Position numbers and translations under genes: made by a program. A DNA stretch of 64,000 nucleotides from Paragonimus westermani (Eukaryota > Platyhelminthes > Trematoda > Plagiorchiida > Troglotrematidae): the NCBI GenBank assembly GCA_008508345.1, contig QNGE01003705.1:1-64000 (forward strand), written 5' to 3'. Within the stretch, counting starts at the first letter, position 1, and each line of letters starts with the position of its first letter. Below the pieces are notes generated by a model. That model searched no databases and had not been told where the DNA came from. It was given only the letters and a program-made list of their open reading frames with translations. Below are positions 51,157 to 62,885 of the stretch, piece after piece.

Positions 51157-51861
51157 GGACAGCTACAAGTTTCAGCTTGCAACGTTCCGAACTGGAAAAT
51201 TTCTAGAGGGCACTATTTAATGAAAGGTGAGTAATATTTGTAACATGTATGTAAGCCCCCCCCCCCCAAAAAAAAAAGAAATGATCACCGTGTCCATGAA
51301 CAACATGATATCTGTCTTATCAGTTTATTGAAGTAAAATTAGCTAACCAGTTCTGATTGCATCGAACTGGAAACAAGTAAGTTGATGACGTTTCAACTAA
51401 TGAGTCTCCATTTCATCATGCAAATAATTTTTAACCATTAGAAGTATACCTCACTAGAACATCTTCGGTGATCTAGAACCTCCGTGTCGCTGGAATACAC
51501 TGAATATCAATGTTAACGCATGTTTACAGTGAATCGGGCGGTTAACATTCAGTGATACTTATCTGCTGGCCGTTTTGTACACATGGGTAGAAATAGCTCA
51601 GTGTTCTAGAGCGCCATAGCTTATTAGCTGTACAAAACAACCAAGCTTTGAAATTGTAGACCATAATGTGGAAAACATGAGCAATACACTGATCACCTAC
51701 ATTGCATGCTCCATGGGAGTGTACCACAGTATAAAATGTTTGCTCGCTAATCTGTTATGCAAGTCTGATCAGGCCCATCTGTCTTCCTGTTGAGCCTTCA
51801 GACATGTCCCACTACCTCATTGTATCAGATTAGAGAATGTTGTGTTCGCCTTGAAAGTTTA
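51157..51861. repeat. Second copy of the 48.2-49.7 kb piece
   Basis: Near-identical to 48250-48337 joined to 49141-49749. At the join it has a run of C followed by a run of A (about 51255-51278) where the other copy reads gcccaaaaacatt. About 800 bp present in the other copy is missing. Includes the same 61-codon minus-strand frame, which is not judged coding. Confidence 0.85.
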
Positions 51862-52946
51862 TGACCAATCAATAATCACACTGAATGTTTCCTGGCAAAC
51901 AAGGTTTCACATGTTCGAACGATTTCAGCTCATCCTTAGGGTGAATAAACCAGTTAGGAGCTTGCATATGATAAGCAGTTAAAATGAGATAGTGTTGTAT
52001 AATGAGCGAATTCGCTTGCGAGTGATGTAACACGAGTCGAACAAGCGGACGTTAAGCGGCCGTTCTCAACATCAAGAAGACCGGAAGCTGAAAGTTACTG
52101 TTTGAAACATAGTTTTGCTTTGTACGGGACTTGTGCTCAAAGAGGTGGGCACTCTACGACTGTCACGGGTGTGGAGGACACTTCAGTGTTGTAAAATAGC
52201 GTTCGGGGTTGTGCATTTTCACACACTTTACAATAAATGGTAATGGACAACTGTCCCGGTCAAGCGTAATCCGTGGTCCTAACACTATAAACTCTGGTGA
52301 TCAGTATATCACTGACCAACTGCAAACAACATTACGAACTACCGGATGCTTTGTTTCTCCAGGTAGGTAATTCACAATATTCCACCCTTTCTCAGCCATT
52401 TTAGCTTAACAATTCTTACATGTACTAATTTTCTACACCGAGGTACTAATGCTGCACATAAACAAATTGGTGTTGCTAGCATCTTGGAGGTCACTTCTGA
52501 CATGTACTCACATGCTCAACAAAGGGAAGTTAATTCCCTTCAATATATAGTCTCAGCATGGCTGGGTCGACTCAGGTAAGTTGACCATGAAGATTGTCTC
52601 GTCACCCAAAATTCCTTGGTGGCTGAGTCTGACAACCAAGCGAGTTACAAGCCACCTCGTTTCCATGACTAATCTAAGCCAGCTGACCAGGAATTCAAAC
52701 GCATGGTTCATTCAGGCTCGGGTGGCCACGACACCTTGGGCCCGTCAATGCCGATGAACACACCGAGAACAAGAGAGAATGTGGTGAGAACGAAGTGCAC
52801 CGTACACAACGCCTGACTTGGCTCACAAAAACAAACGTGTGACTGACATTGCATTTTGATTGGTTTGTGCGCTGTTAGTTCAGTTCCACACATGCAGACA
52901 CGTCGTCTCATCACAACTGTGCGTGCATTAGCCTATACAACTTGCA

Positions 52947-53020
52947 TATATATATATATACCTATATACAATAGTTTGGAGCCCTTAGGCGTGCACTTCC
53001 AACCACAATCGATAAGTAAA
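52947..53020 (+). promoter_or_regulatory. Upstream region of the cyclase gene with TA run
   Basis: An alternating TA tract lies about 65-75 bp before the ATG at 53021, followed by tatacaatag. It could act as a TATA-like element or be a simple microsatellite. The ATG context is taaaATGt, with A at -3. No acceptor for a leader exon or trans-spliced leader stands out. Confidence 0.25.
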
Positions 53021-53157
53021 ATGTACACAACCGACTTTCAAGTTATACTGGTTTTATTGCTTGGTCCAGCCACAGTGCTGGGGCAGAATGCAAGCGATCT
53101 GGAAAGGTTAGTCGTCGGAAGGTGCACTCAATGGACGCGGCGAAATGCAGTTAGTGA
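53021..53157 (+). CDS. NACE: ADP-ribosyl cyclase family, exon 1 (signal peptide)
   Basis: First coding exon of a secreted NAD-consuming ectoenzyme of the ADP-ribosyl cyclase/CD38 family (schistosome NACE type). These enzymes cleave NAD to nicotinamide and ADP-ribose or cyclic ADP-ribose outside the cell. The exon encodes 45 residues plus two bases. Residues 8-21 are a hydrophobic signal segment (VILVLLLGPATVLG) and a likely cleavage site follows. N23 lies in an NAS glycosylation sequon. LERLVVGRC at 28-35 matches the conserved start of the mature domain, with C35 as the first disulfide cysteine. The frame is open upstream to 52856, but this ATG is chosen because it places the signal peptide at the N-terminus. 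The exon ends at a strong donor (gtaagt) in phase 2, which fits exon 2. Family assignment is by recalled motif similarity. A paralogue rather than the schistosome orthologue cannot be excluded. Confidence 0.82.
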
Positions 53158-54682
53158 GTAAGTCCACCTGCGTTCTCTTCTATTCTCACCTCCCAAGACA
53201 CAATGTTCAGCTTTCAAAGCAGCATAGTGTGAGTGGGTTGAAAGAAGCTTACTCGTTACTATTTTTATATGATTCACACATTTTCACAAAGACTTTTAAC
53301 GAGTATTAAGACAGTGAGGATGATGTTACTTAGTTTTAGCTTCGTGGTAAGCATCTTCTTATTTGGTGACTCAAGTAAGACACAACACACACGACAAATA
53401 TGCTCTGGTGGATAGCAAGCTGACCTAACTGCAACAAATCTCACGTAACCTCGGTCGTTTGACATGCAATACTCCTGAGGAAGGCCAACACATGTGGTTT
53501 AAAAGTTAAGTAATGCGGCTTGTCTTTGAAGTCACAGTCTTCTCACCCATTAATTTGCAACGAATCTATATCTTATTCACCCAAATTCATTCAATGAGCT
53601 GTAGTACTGCGTAACCGCAGGACAAACAACATATATACAGGAAATGGAATTCACTTGATAACCCTGAGTGCACACCCCAAATTCATTTTGGAAGTAAAGC
53701 TGAATTACCGTACTCTACGATTGTAGCCATTAACCCATTTGGGATATTCACCCATGGGAGCGATGAGGTTACATTATATCAGCCCTGATTGTTCAGATCA
53801 TTAAATTCAAACGTTCGTGGGACGCTAATAGTCCAACATTTTTGGTTTTGAATAGGTTCAGCTGAACAGGATTTTCACCCATTTATATGTGATGTTCTGA
53901 GGTATTTTTATTCTACAATTAGACGCTTGACTGAGTACTCAAAATTTGCAACTTTTGGTGGGGAAGAGCTTCATTTGTTTTTGGATGGTTGAGCTCTCGG
54001 GGGAAGAAGTCTATCATTCATCTGGCGTTACGGCCAAATACGATTGAATAGTGTTGTGACACAAATTATGCAATGATAATACAGTAATAATTTACATAAT
54101 GTTGTTTGTGTGAAATTTTGCCAGAATTTGTGTTGTTAGTTAATTTTTGCAAGTAGTCAGGATAATGTGAGCACATAAGCTGATGAAGTGAAATTAGGTG
54201 GAGTCAGTCTTGTTGTCATAAGATTACTAATTACACGACTTCATTTAAATTAAGTCTTTAGGTTAAAAGTATCAACAGCTCCTTGCCATGAACGGCCACA
54301 GTGACTGACCTTCTAATCATCTTTGAACTCTTACTGACAAATAATTTACGATAAGTATACTTCCGATGAGACGCGATCCGAATTTCGTTTCCTTCCAACC
54401 GGATACGGGAACCGTGTGCCTTCATGCAACGCATATCACATTACCTAAGTTAACAACCCAAACTGGGTGGTTGATGTTTCGATATTGAAATTGGTAACAT
54501 ATTTCCGAAGTAAAGTGGCACATACAGGATTTCACGTTAACTTCATTAGTAATCATGCAACAATAGTATATCCTTTTAAAACTGTGATGGCCTCCATACA
54601 ACCGTGGGCAAATCTCTAGCCCCATCTTTGACAAGGCAATGTGGAACTGTTGATCTCTAACTAGAAAGAAACTTCAAGCTAG

Positions 54683-54778
54683 TACACCTTTTCAAAAGGG
54701 GCTGTATAAAACGCCTACCTGAAATGCTAAGGCTGCGAGTGTGTCTGTGATGTCCAACTTAAAACTGACCAAATCTCA
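54683..54778 (+). repeat. Very degenerate tail of the tRNA-like repeat (possible)
   Basis: ccttttcaaaaggggctg, later gctgcgagtgtgtctgtgat, then gtccaacttaaaactgacca follow the order of the repeat tail with many changes. It is in intron 1 of the cyclase gene. Confidence 0.3.
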
Positions 54779-56663
54779 AAATGCTCATCGGTATTGAAGT
54801 AAGTTCTAAACAATGAGTTTTATTTAACCGTTTCTTAAGAGCAGAAAGCAGACTTGTTTTAATCTGTTAAAATTTTGGTCACTCACACCAGGTGCAAAAG
54901 CAGAACATGTAGGCTGTATACAAAAAGTACGGTAGACATCCAGATTGTGGACTCGTACGCATTTCCACCACGTATTATTTCGTCAATGCCATGCCAACCA
55001 CTTTACTCTGAGAACGCCCGCTGACGAGCTCTGACCAGCAAACCTTCGCCGAGGACCATAAGCCACGAATTTTGATTGCGCGACAATAATCTGTCTGAGC
55101 TAAGTGTGTCAGCTTTGTGACCTGTTATCATGATGCGTCTAGCAAGCGGTGGCGCGGGACTTCAAGCAACGCATTTACCGGTATGAGACAATTTACTGTC
55201 AGCTGGTTCAAACATTCCCAAACATGTCCCGTTATTCGCCTAGGTAGTTGTCAAATCGTTCCGTTTATCTAACCGTCACTGAAGTTTCAGTTGAGCTGGT
55301 AGTCATCGTGAGAAGTAAAAGAGCTAGACAAATCACGTTCCCGATTACGCACACGATGTCCTAGAAGTTGGCCTTCGGCAACAAAATCTGAGTCCGAACG
55401 ATAGGGGCATTAAATATTCGATCACAATGCTCAACAGACTTTGAATGTTGCATCAGGTTAACGCATGTTTATAGATAGTGACGAAACGCAAGGCGAGCCG
55501 AATTATCTGACTCATAGTTTTGTATTACACATGAACCATATTAAGGTCGGATTGTGCTGCTGACGTGTCAAAAATGGAGTTTTCGCACAAACACACGCAG
55601 ACAGAATATTGCCTGTTCAATAAACTCTGTCCACTATATATGTCCACTCCTGTTAATCAACACATGCAAAATGACTCATATTCGTCTGCATCCGACAACC
55701 GAATCTGCTGTAATTGGGCCTGTCGGTATGGCTGATACACTTATATTTTTAGTAGTCTGTATATAGTGACCTTCGATTTGTGACATTCTTGAATGAGTCG
55801 ATGGAAGCTTCTCTGAAGACGGGCATTTACACGTCACATGCCATCACTGACAAAACCGTCATTCGTTGATGTACGTGGATGGCCACGTTTCTGCATGCCA
55901 TGAACAGTGCTCGTTACCACACACTTTTTCATCAGTCCCTGAGCTGATTTACGCGTAACCGATCATCTACTCACATGCTTAGAATCGAACTGACTAGCGG
56001 TCCCATCTATATCTTCACCACAGGTCACATAAGTAGAAATCAGCTTATTGCGCTGTTCACTTGTTAGATTACCGACACTTATTTGCGTTTCACCAGTGTG
56101 ATCTGGTGGCAGCGTGATAATTCACTCAATCCAAAACACAAGTGCAGCTAGTGTCCGACCAACTTACCTGAGACTAGTGTTATCCAACATAACATAACTT
56201 AACAAAAGTCGGATAGACAGATACATAGAACAAACTAGCGTCTCCAGGGCCAAGAATTTCGAGTTATCTTCTGTGGAGTAAAAGTATTGCCTCCGAACTC
56301 TCACTGGCCATTCACACATACGGTCTGTGTTGCTAGTTTTCTATCTTACATTTAGTCATTTGCAAATCTGTTTCGTTTCTGCATGCCGCTTTTCAGTATT
56401 CATTGTCTGATGAAACAGTTCTCGTGATAGCGCAATCCGTTAGGGGAGTATCGCATTTCTACTCCGCCTACTTGCACTCACGGTTTGCGCAATGCCATTT
56501 CGGCAATATTATTTGAGAATTGTCCTCCAGTTATTCCTACTACTATATCGGCTACCGTTAAACGTAGCAGACTAGCCATATCAAATTCATCTATCTGTTC
56601 ATAATAAAGTCATTCAACACTGAAAATGATATTTCTTAAAGGTGTTCAAGTGGAATGACTACA

Positions 56664-58346
56664 TGCCAATTCGAGCATGAGATGAGTCTAAATACTATTG
56701 CAAATGCTTGAGAAGAAGAATGTTAGTAAAAGTGCAATCGTCGTCAATCGAACAATTAACATTTTAAGTGACTGAAACTCGCTGCGATGTATGCCAAACT
56801 GAAGGAATACTTTATATAATGGAGTATAACATTTTGCAAACAGGGTGCAGAATATGTCAACTAGCCAGAGAGGAATTTTATGATAAGCTAATATGCTGTT
56901 ACACAAATTTGGCTCCGGAGGTGCTTCATTCTTGCCATTTTTGGTACACCCTTTATTCGTGATGTTTATCTGGTAACTTGCGTCATTCGCCTGTATCGAC
57001 ATTCCCATATATGACTGTGCAACAGCATTAAGTAAAGTTGCTTCACTATTTGTTTTCTCGGCAGTTTGTTATCTTCAATCGCATAATATTCTTCGAACTC
57101 ACGTTGCTGTCAAAATATTGTGTTCAGTTCCGTCACCTAGTTGTCCGCGTCCGGAATGAGAACAACGGAAACTTTTTCCCACTTTAGAAACGCCCAGTAC
57201 ACATTTCTCTCAAACCCCGGGAGACTAACAGTGCTCCTGCTTGGAACAACGTAGCTGGGGAACGGGTGTAGTTGAAATATTTTCAAGTAACATGCATCCT
57301 CTTCTACGGAACTGGTCAGCCTCATCAGGAGACTCAATGGATAGATCCCTCAAGTAAAAATACATATACACAATTTTGTGTATGATGCCTCAGAAACAAA
57401 CCGTATACACTGTGGTTAAAAAAACAGGTCGCTTGCGTAATTTAAAAGACAATTGTTTGAATGAATGTTTAGTGGGAGGCCTTAACAGTTAGTACATATA
57501 TCAGNTGCCAATTCGAGCATGAGATGAGTCTAAATACTATTGCAAATGCTTGAGAAGAAGAACGTTAGTAAAAGTGCAATCGTCGTCAATCGAACAATTA
57601 ACATTTTAAGTGACTGAAACTCGCTGCGATGTATGCCAAACTGAAGGAATACTTTATATAATGGAGTATAACATTTTGCAAACAGGGTGCAGAATATGTC
57701 AACTAGCCAGAGAGGAATTTTATGATAAGCTAATATGCTGTTACACAAATTTGGCTCCGGAGGTGCTTCATTCTTGCCATTTTTGGTACACCCTTTATTC
57801 GTGATGTTTATCTGGTAACTTGCGTCATTCGCCTGTATCGACATTCCCATATATGACTGTGCAACAGCATTAAGTAAAGTTGCTTCACTATTTGTTTTCT
57901 CGGCAGTTTGTTATCTTCAATCGCATAATATTCTTCGAACTCACGTTGCTGTCAAAATATTGTGTTCAGTTCCGTCACCTAGTTGTCCGCGTCCGGAATG
58001 AGAACAACGGAAACTTTTTCCCACTTTAGAAACGCCCAGTACACATTTCTCTCAAACCCCGGGAGACTAACAGTGCTCCTGCTTGGAACAACGTAGCTGG
58101 GGAACGGGTGTAGTTGAAATATTTTCAAGTAACATGCATCCTCTTCTACGGAACTGGTCAGCCTCATCAGGAGACTCAATGGATAGATCCCTCAAGTAAA
58201 AATACATATACACAATTTTGTGTATGATGCCTCAGAAACAAACCGTATACACTGTGGTTAAAAAAACAGGTCGCTTGCGTAATTTAAAAGACAATTGTTT
58301 GAATGAATGTTTAGTGGGAGGCCTTAACAGTTAGTACATATATCAG
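56664..58346. other. Single-N gap with 841-bp duplication
   Basis: The N is at 57505. 56664-57504 and 57506-58346 match, with one difference seen (gaagaatg against gaagaacg). Lies in intron 1 of the cyclase gene and inflates it. Confidence 0.9.
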
Positions 58347-58837
58347 AACAGATATTGTACCCTTGAAATTACAAAGCTATACACTTGTTCGGTGAACTGC
58401 TAATCTCGGAGGCTGCGTTTGCGACTGAAAAACAGCAGGGCATCGTCCACTCTGGCAGTTTGAACGGAACAAAGACAGCATCAAACCTTGTCCACGAGCT
58501 TGTCATAGATTTCTTATCGCTGGATGTCAGTCAACTGTTAAGCACGGTGTGCGGCGAGTCATGTGAATTATTGTCGACTTAACTCATCACTGCTGTGCAT
58601 CAATGATAATCTGCATCCCGGACCATTCCAATACATACTGAATGCAATACATCTCTCACGCTTCACTCACAAATTCTGTAATAAACATCCAAACTCTGCT
58701 TAGTTCAACACAATGGTTGCATTTGACAGTGAATGCAAATTGGAATTATTTCGTTAGAATTTGTCTAGTGCATCCAGAGTTTGAGTATTTTGTGACAAAC
58801 GATGCAGCACGTTTTAATCGTCACTGTTGCTCATCAG

Positions 58838-58976
58838 TTTAGACTGCGGTCAGGTCTGGACGACTTTCGAGGCCATCCTGACGAATCACCAGCTGAAACA
58901 TTTGTGTGTGATGGATCAGAAAATGTTTGACCCACTAGTGGAAACGCTGTTCAAACGCATGCCCTCGATACCAAAG
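58838..58976 (+). CDS. NACE: ADP-ribosyl cyclase family, exon 2
   Basis: Second exon, 139 nt. It starts with one base that completes the Asp codon split from exon 1 and ends in phase 0. It encodes LDCGQVWTTFEAIL, then LKHLCV and DPLVETLF. This is the family pattern of a Cys two residues into the block, a W four residues later and an F three after that, then a Cys about 20 residues on. C49 and C69 (spliced numbering) correspond to the C82 and C99 positions of human CD38. The acceptor is ctcatcag and the donor gtacgt. Intron 1 appears to be 5.7 kb, but 842 bp of that is a probable assembly duplication (56664-58346). The distance from C69 to the next exon's Trp is 27 residues, against 26 in CD38, so no exon is missing between exons 2 and 3. 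Confidence 0.85.
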
Positions 58977-59210
58977 GTACGTATATAAAATCATATGTTC
59001 AGTGGTACAACTAGAGATTGACCTATATCAATCGAAACGTAGGCTGCTGTTCAGTACTCAAGTTAAAATCCTCCGTTTGCAACAGCATCGAACGGCTACC
59101 CGAAACTGTCTTCTGCTTATATCCGCCTTTGTTTAATTGAAACCTTGTTTACCTGAAAATATTACATCTCAACCTCCATTATTCGAACCCCATTTGTTTG
59201 ATGTGATCGG

Positions 59211-59707
59211 TGAGATAATTTGGAAGATATGCATATCATTAGGCTTTTTAAGAACACTGATGTGAATAAGACGCTCGGACTTTCTGTTAGCTCAGCAATG
59301 CCTGCAAGCTGTACACGCATGTGACCAAAACTGCAAAACGCATTTGTACTTCATGTGTTTCCAAACAGTTTCATCCACCTCCAGGGGGTGAGAGAAAACT
59401 CTTCAACAGGAACCGACTGATTCAAAGGTTATTTTCCGTGTGACTAGTAGAATCGTCTNTGAGATAATTTGGAAGATATGCATATCATTAGGCTTTTTAA
59501 GAACACTGATGTGAATAAGACGCTCGGACTTTCTGTTAGCTCAGCAATGCCTGCAAGCTGTACACGCATGTGACCAAAACTGCAAAACGCATTTGTACTT
59601 CATGTGTTTCCAAACAGTTTCATCCACCTCCAGGGGGTGAGAGAAAACTCTTCAACAGGAACCGACTGATTCAAAGGTTATTTTCCGTGTGACTAGTAGA
59701 ATCGTCT
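59211..59707. other. Single-N gap with 248-bp duplication
   Basis: The N is at 59459. 59211-59458 and 59460-59707 are the same sequence. In intron 2 of the cyclase gene. Confidence 0.9.
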
Positions 59708-59748
59708 GAATTGAATAGATTAATACACCTGAAATATCCAGTGGTTCA

Positions 59749-60849
59749 CACCAATGTTCCGGAAGAAGTACACATGCTAGAACGAGTGGCTTTATTTGAA
59801 GTGATCGGAAGCGATTACGAACGGAACCCTCCAAGTAATTCTGATAGCTCCTAATGGTCTCTCACAAGCTTGCTTTAGTTGGCCGAATTCTGTTGCTTCA
59901 AACTACACAATTGGTTATTCCAATGGCTTAAAGCGCCGTTGTGCCACAAGCCAACGATATCCCCAAAAATCCACTCACCTCAATGACCAACACTCAACCT
60001 GCAGAGTGGTTTGTTCTAACCTCAAACTGCGCTCTCACCAGTTAATTATCTTAAACTAAACGAAAAGGCCAGACAAATCCGAAAGTCTGCACGTGTCTGC
60101 CATCAGATTTCTAATGCCGGGCGGTGATGCCCATTCCAAACAAAGACGAATTTTGTTTCAGAGTGCTAGCCATATTATTGGAAGGTCATAAGTCTTTTGT
60201 GAATCGAGGCCAATATAACGTAGTGGCACATAATCAATTTTGTCAACGCATATTCCGTTTGATCTAAGCTGGCAATAGCACAAAATTTTGGACTAAATNC
60301 ACCAATGTTCCGGAAGAAGTACACATGCTAGAACGAGTGGCTTTATTTGAAGTGATCGGAAGCGATTACGAACGGAACCCTCCAAGTAATTCTGATAGCT
60401 CCTAATGGTCTCTCACAAGCTTGCTTTAGTTGGCCGAATTCTGTTGCTTCAAACTACACAATTGGTTATTCCAATGGCTTAAAGCGCCGTTGTGCCACAA
60501 GCCAACGATATCCCCAAAAATCCACTCACCTCAATGACCAACACTCAACCTGCAGAGTGGTTTGTTCTAACCTCAAACTGCGCTCTCACCAGTTAATTAT
60601 CTTAAACTAAACGAAAAGGCCAGACAAATCCGAAAGTCTGCACGTGTCTGCCATCAGATTTCTAATGCCGGGCGGTGATGCCCATTCCAAACAAAGACGA
60701 ATTTTGTTTCAGAGTGCTAGCCATATTATTGGAAGGTCATAAGTCTTTTGTGAATCGAGGCCAATATAACGTAGTGGCACATAATCAATTTTGTCAACGC
60801 ATATTCCGTTTGATCTAAGCTGGCAATAGCACAAAATTTTGGACTAAAT
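59749..60849. other. Single-N gap with 550-bp duplication
   Basis: The N is at 60299. 59749-60298 and 60300-60849 are the same sequence. In intron 2 of the cyclase gene, 41 bases after the previous duplicated block ends. Confidence 0.9.
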
Positions 60850-61431
60850 AATTGTCAGTGTTATACACGAATCTGATTATTAATCGATTGAAGGCAACTC
60901 CAGTCATGGACGAACATTCATGATCAATGTATACCTAGATGTAAATTGAACAAACACTGTTAGCATTGTGGCAAGTGATTACAACCGAAAACCAGTTAAT
61001 CTATTCAAGTCGGTAGGTGACAATTTTTCGTATCACGTATCTTGCATTCGAAATCCAGACTTCACGAAAGTTCGAAGTACACAACCGAACAGTAGAGGCT
61101 GCTTGTTTGAGTGAAAGATAACTTAATTACTCACACACGTCTTATGGTTGCTTCGCATCAGTAATTGCCTTTAAATGAACATGACAACCACAGTGGAAGG
61201 CCAGCATAACTGACATGCAATTGGGCTACCTCTAGCCTAGGACTGAGGTGTACATCGCAATTAAGTGTACTGTACCTTGCTAAATAGTAAGTCAAAACAT
61301 CCCTCCAACAAAATCAGTGGGTTTACATTGCTGATTTTGAGAGACAGTCAACAACACCTGTAACACAAACTGTACGAAATACCTCTTGAAAGTAGAACTA
61401 TTGTGCTCTTTTTGACAAATCGAACTTTCAG

Positions 61432-61519
61432 CCATTTCTGTGGTCCAAAACTGGAGCCTTTTCAACCGGATTGTGCGCCAACAGGGGAGTTTGTACAACC
61501 CTAGAGGCTACTCTTCCCG
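61432..61519 (+). CDS. NACE: ADP-ribosyl cyclase family, exon 3 (active-site signature)
   Basis: Third exon, 88 nt, phase 0 in and phase 1 out, with acceptor actttcag and donor gtaagt. It encodes PFLWSKTG, then a short segment with two cysteines (C107 and C113), then TTLEATLP with the Gly split across the next intron. LWS carries the Trp equivalent to CD38 W125, and the E of LEATLPG (residue 117) corresponds to E146 of the LEDTL signature. The Asp after this Glu in CD38 is Ala here. The spacing between LWS and LE is close to the family norm. The next exon should start with the rest of a Gly codon and lead to a WC motif. I did not find it before the window ends, so the gene is partial, lacking the second half and any GPI signal. 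Intron 2 appears to be 2.46 kb, of which about 800 bp is duplicated assembly sequence. Confidence 0.85.
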
Positions 61520-62159
61520 GTAAGTGATTTTCGAGGTGAGGCCACTGTTAATTTTGATACCCACATTCATGTATTCTTGAGTGAAACAGAAAGGCAAGTG
61601 ATGTGGTTGCACACACAGTTCAGTTGAGAAAACCGACATCAGTTGGAAACTTCGCATGGTGAAGGAAAGCGTTGAGATTAGTTGAAAGGATAAGAACGCA
61701 AGAGGATACATGCCGGTGTCCAGCTGATGGTGTGGACTGCGGAGTGAAACTTACAGATACTGCGAAAAAGCTTGAGACCCAACGAAAATAAGTATGATAA
61801 ATATCTATCAAAGTTTGCAACGGAGGCAAAAATTCGTTCAATTGAAGCGTGCGGGTTTTAGTTAGAAGTTCTTGGGGAAGTGCCTCCAGGTAACAAGATA
61901 AGGAGGTACGTGTGTGGGCAAGTATTGAACAGGAGGTAGGAGCACCCAGGAATGTAGACGGTACTGTGCGTAAAATGTTGACTGAGGCCTATTCGGTGAT
62001 GGAAAGTTAACTATCTGACAACGAGACATGCGAAATTAGGGAATTGTAACCAGTAACTAGAATCATTTGTTCAGTCGTTCCAGGTCCCCTGAGCATGTGA
62101 CGACGGACTGTTCAATTATGTTAGAAGAACTCCTGACGGAACAGCGCTGAGTCTACAGA

Positions 62160-62885
62160 GCATCATTGTCACCAACATCCTCAACTATCTGCAACAGCGT
62201 AACGGAATTTTTAGTCGACCAGACAGCTAAGTGCACATTTGAGATTTTGTTCACACAGATTTCCTTAGCGAAAACGATTCATGGAAGGCATGCTTATTGA
62301 GTCCAAAGCTGAAGACGGCAATACACAAAGTCACCACAATTTCTTTTTCTGGTAAACCGCGCGACTACCACCTTCTTCAAGTGGCTCAAACTCTCACTAG
62401 CAGAGTCGCACAAACTCCACTATCACTGTCCCAAACCGCACAAGATAATGGGTGAAGATTTGACTTCAATTGTAGGCATTCTCAACCACAAACGCAAAAT
62501 GTCTGAAACATCTACCATCGCGCATAATCAGATCAAGTCCATATTCTTGCTAAGCGGCCTACAGTCACCGCGTGATTTGAATATCCGGACTAGCATTTCG
62601 ACCGAATTTGACAAAGAGCGAAACGTCACACTGCAATCATTTACAGCTCAACATCAGTAGTTTGTCAACTCCGGACAAGTTGTCATGAAACTAGTGGATC
62701 CAGTCAAAGTGGACGCACACTCGTGTCTCGAAGCCGAACCAAACGGGACACAGTTTTCACCACTCTCCAACCATTCGTTGCATGGTGATGAAGGGCATTT
62801 TGTGTAACTTTGCACATTCGAGAAGTACTGATGCACAGCCTACCACAAGGTAAATCATAAACACAGTCAGCAAATATGTAGTTTA
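62160..62885 (+). pseudogene. LTR retrotransposon gag, decayed
   Basis: A frame at 62448-62660 contains IKSIFLLSGLQSPRDLNIRT followed by NVTLQSFTAQHQ, matching the capsid-end pattern (F.CLIF..GL..P...IR) of Gypsy-like gags. After a stop and a shift, 62785-62880 reads GDEGHFV, stop, LCTFEKY, stop, CTAYHKVNH and IC. This is two consecutive zinc-knuckle-like motifs in which several of the Cys ligands are lost. No LTR, protease or reverse transcriptase was recognised next to it. It lies downstream of cyclase exon 3, probably in that gene's intron 3. Confidence 0.58.

Larger units (their letters stand above)
43000..52900. other. No confident gene
   Basis: Apart from the tandem repeat at 44568 and the duplicated 48-52 kb pieces, only short frames are seen. 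47530-47907 is GC-richer and Ser/Pro-rich (SSSSPPSAIESQSPAP) but lacks splice or family support. Confidence 0.4.

Noticed and set aside
49430..51727. Two identical 61-codon frames as a gene pair
   Set aside because: They lie in the two copies of the duplicated assembly piece and have no family support.
56688..57850. Duplicated 106-codon minus frames as tandem paralogues
   Set aside because: Identity extends over 841 bp including non-coding sequence and abuts an N, so this is an assembly duplication.
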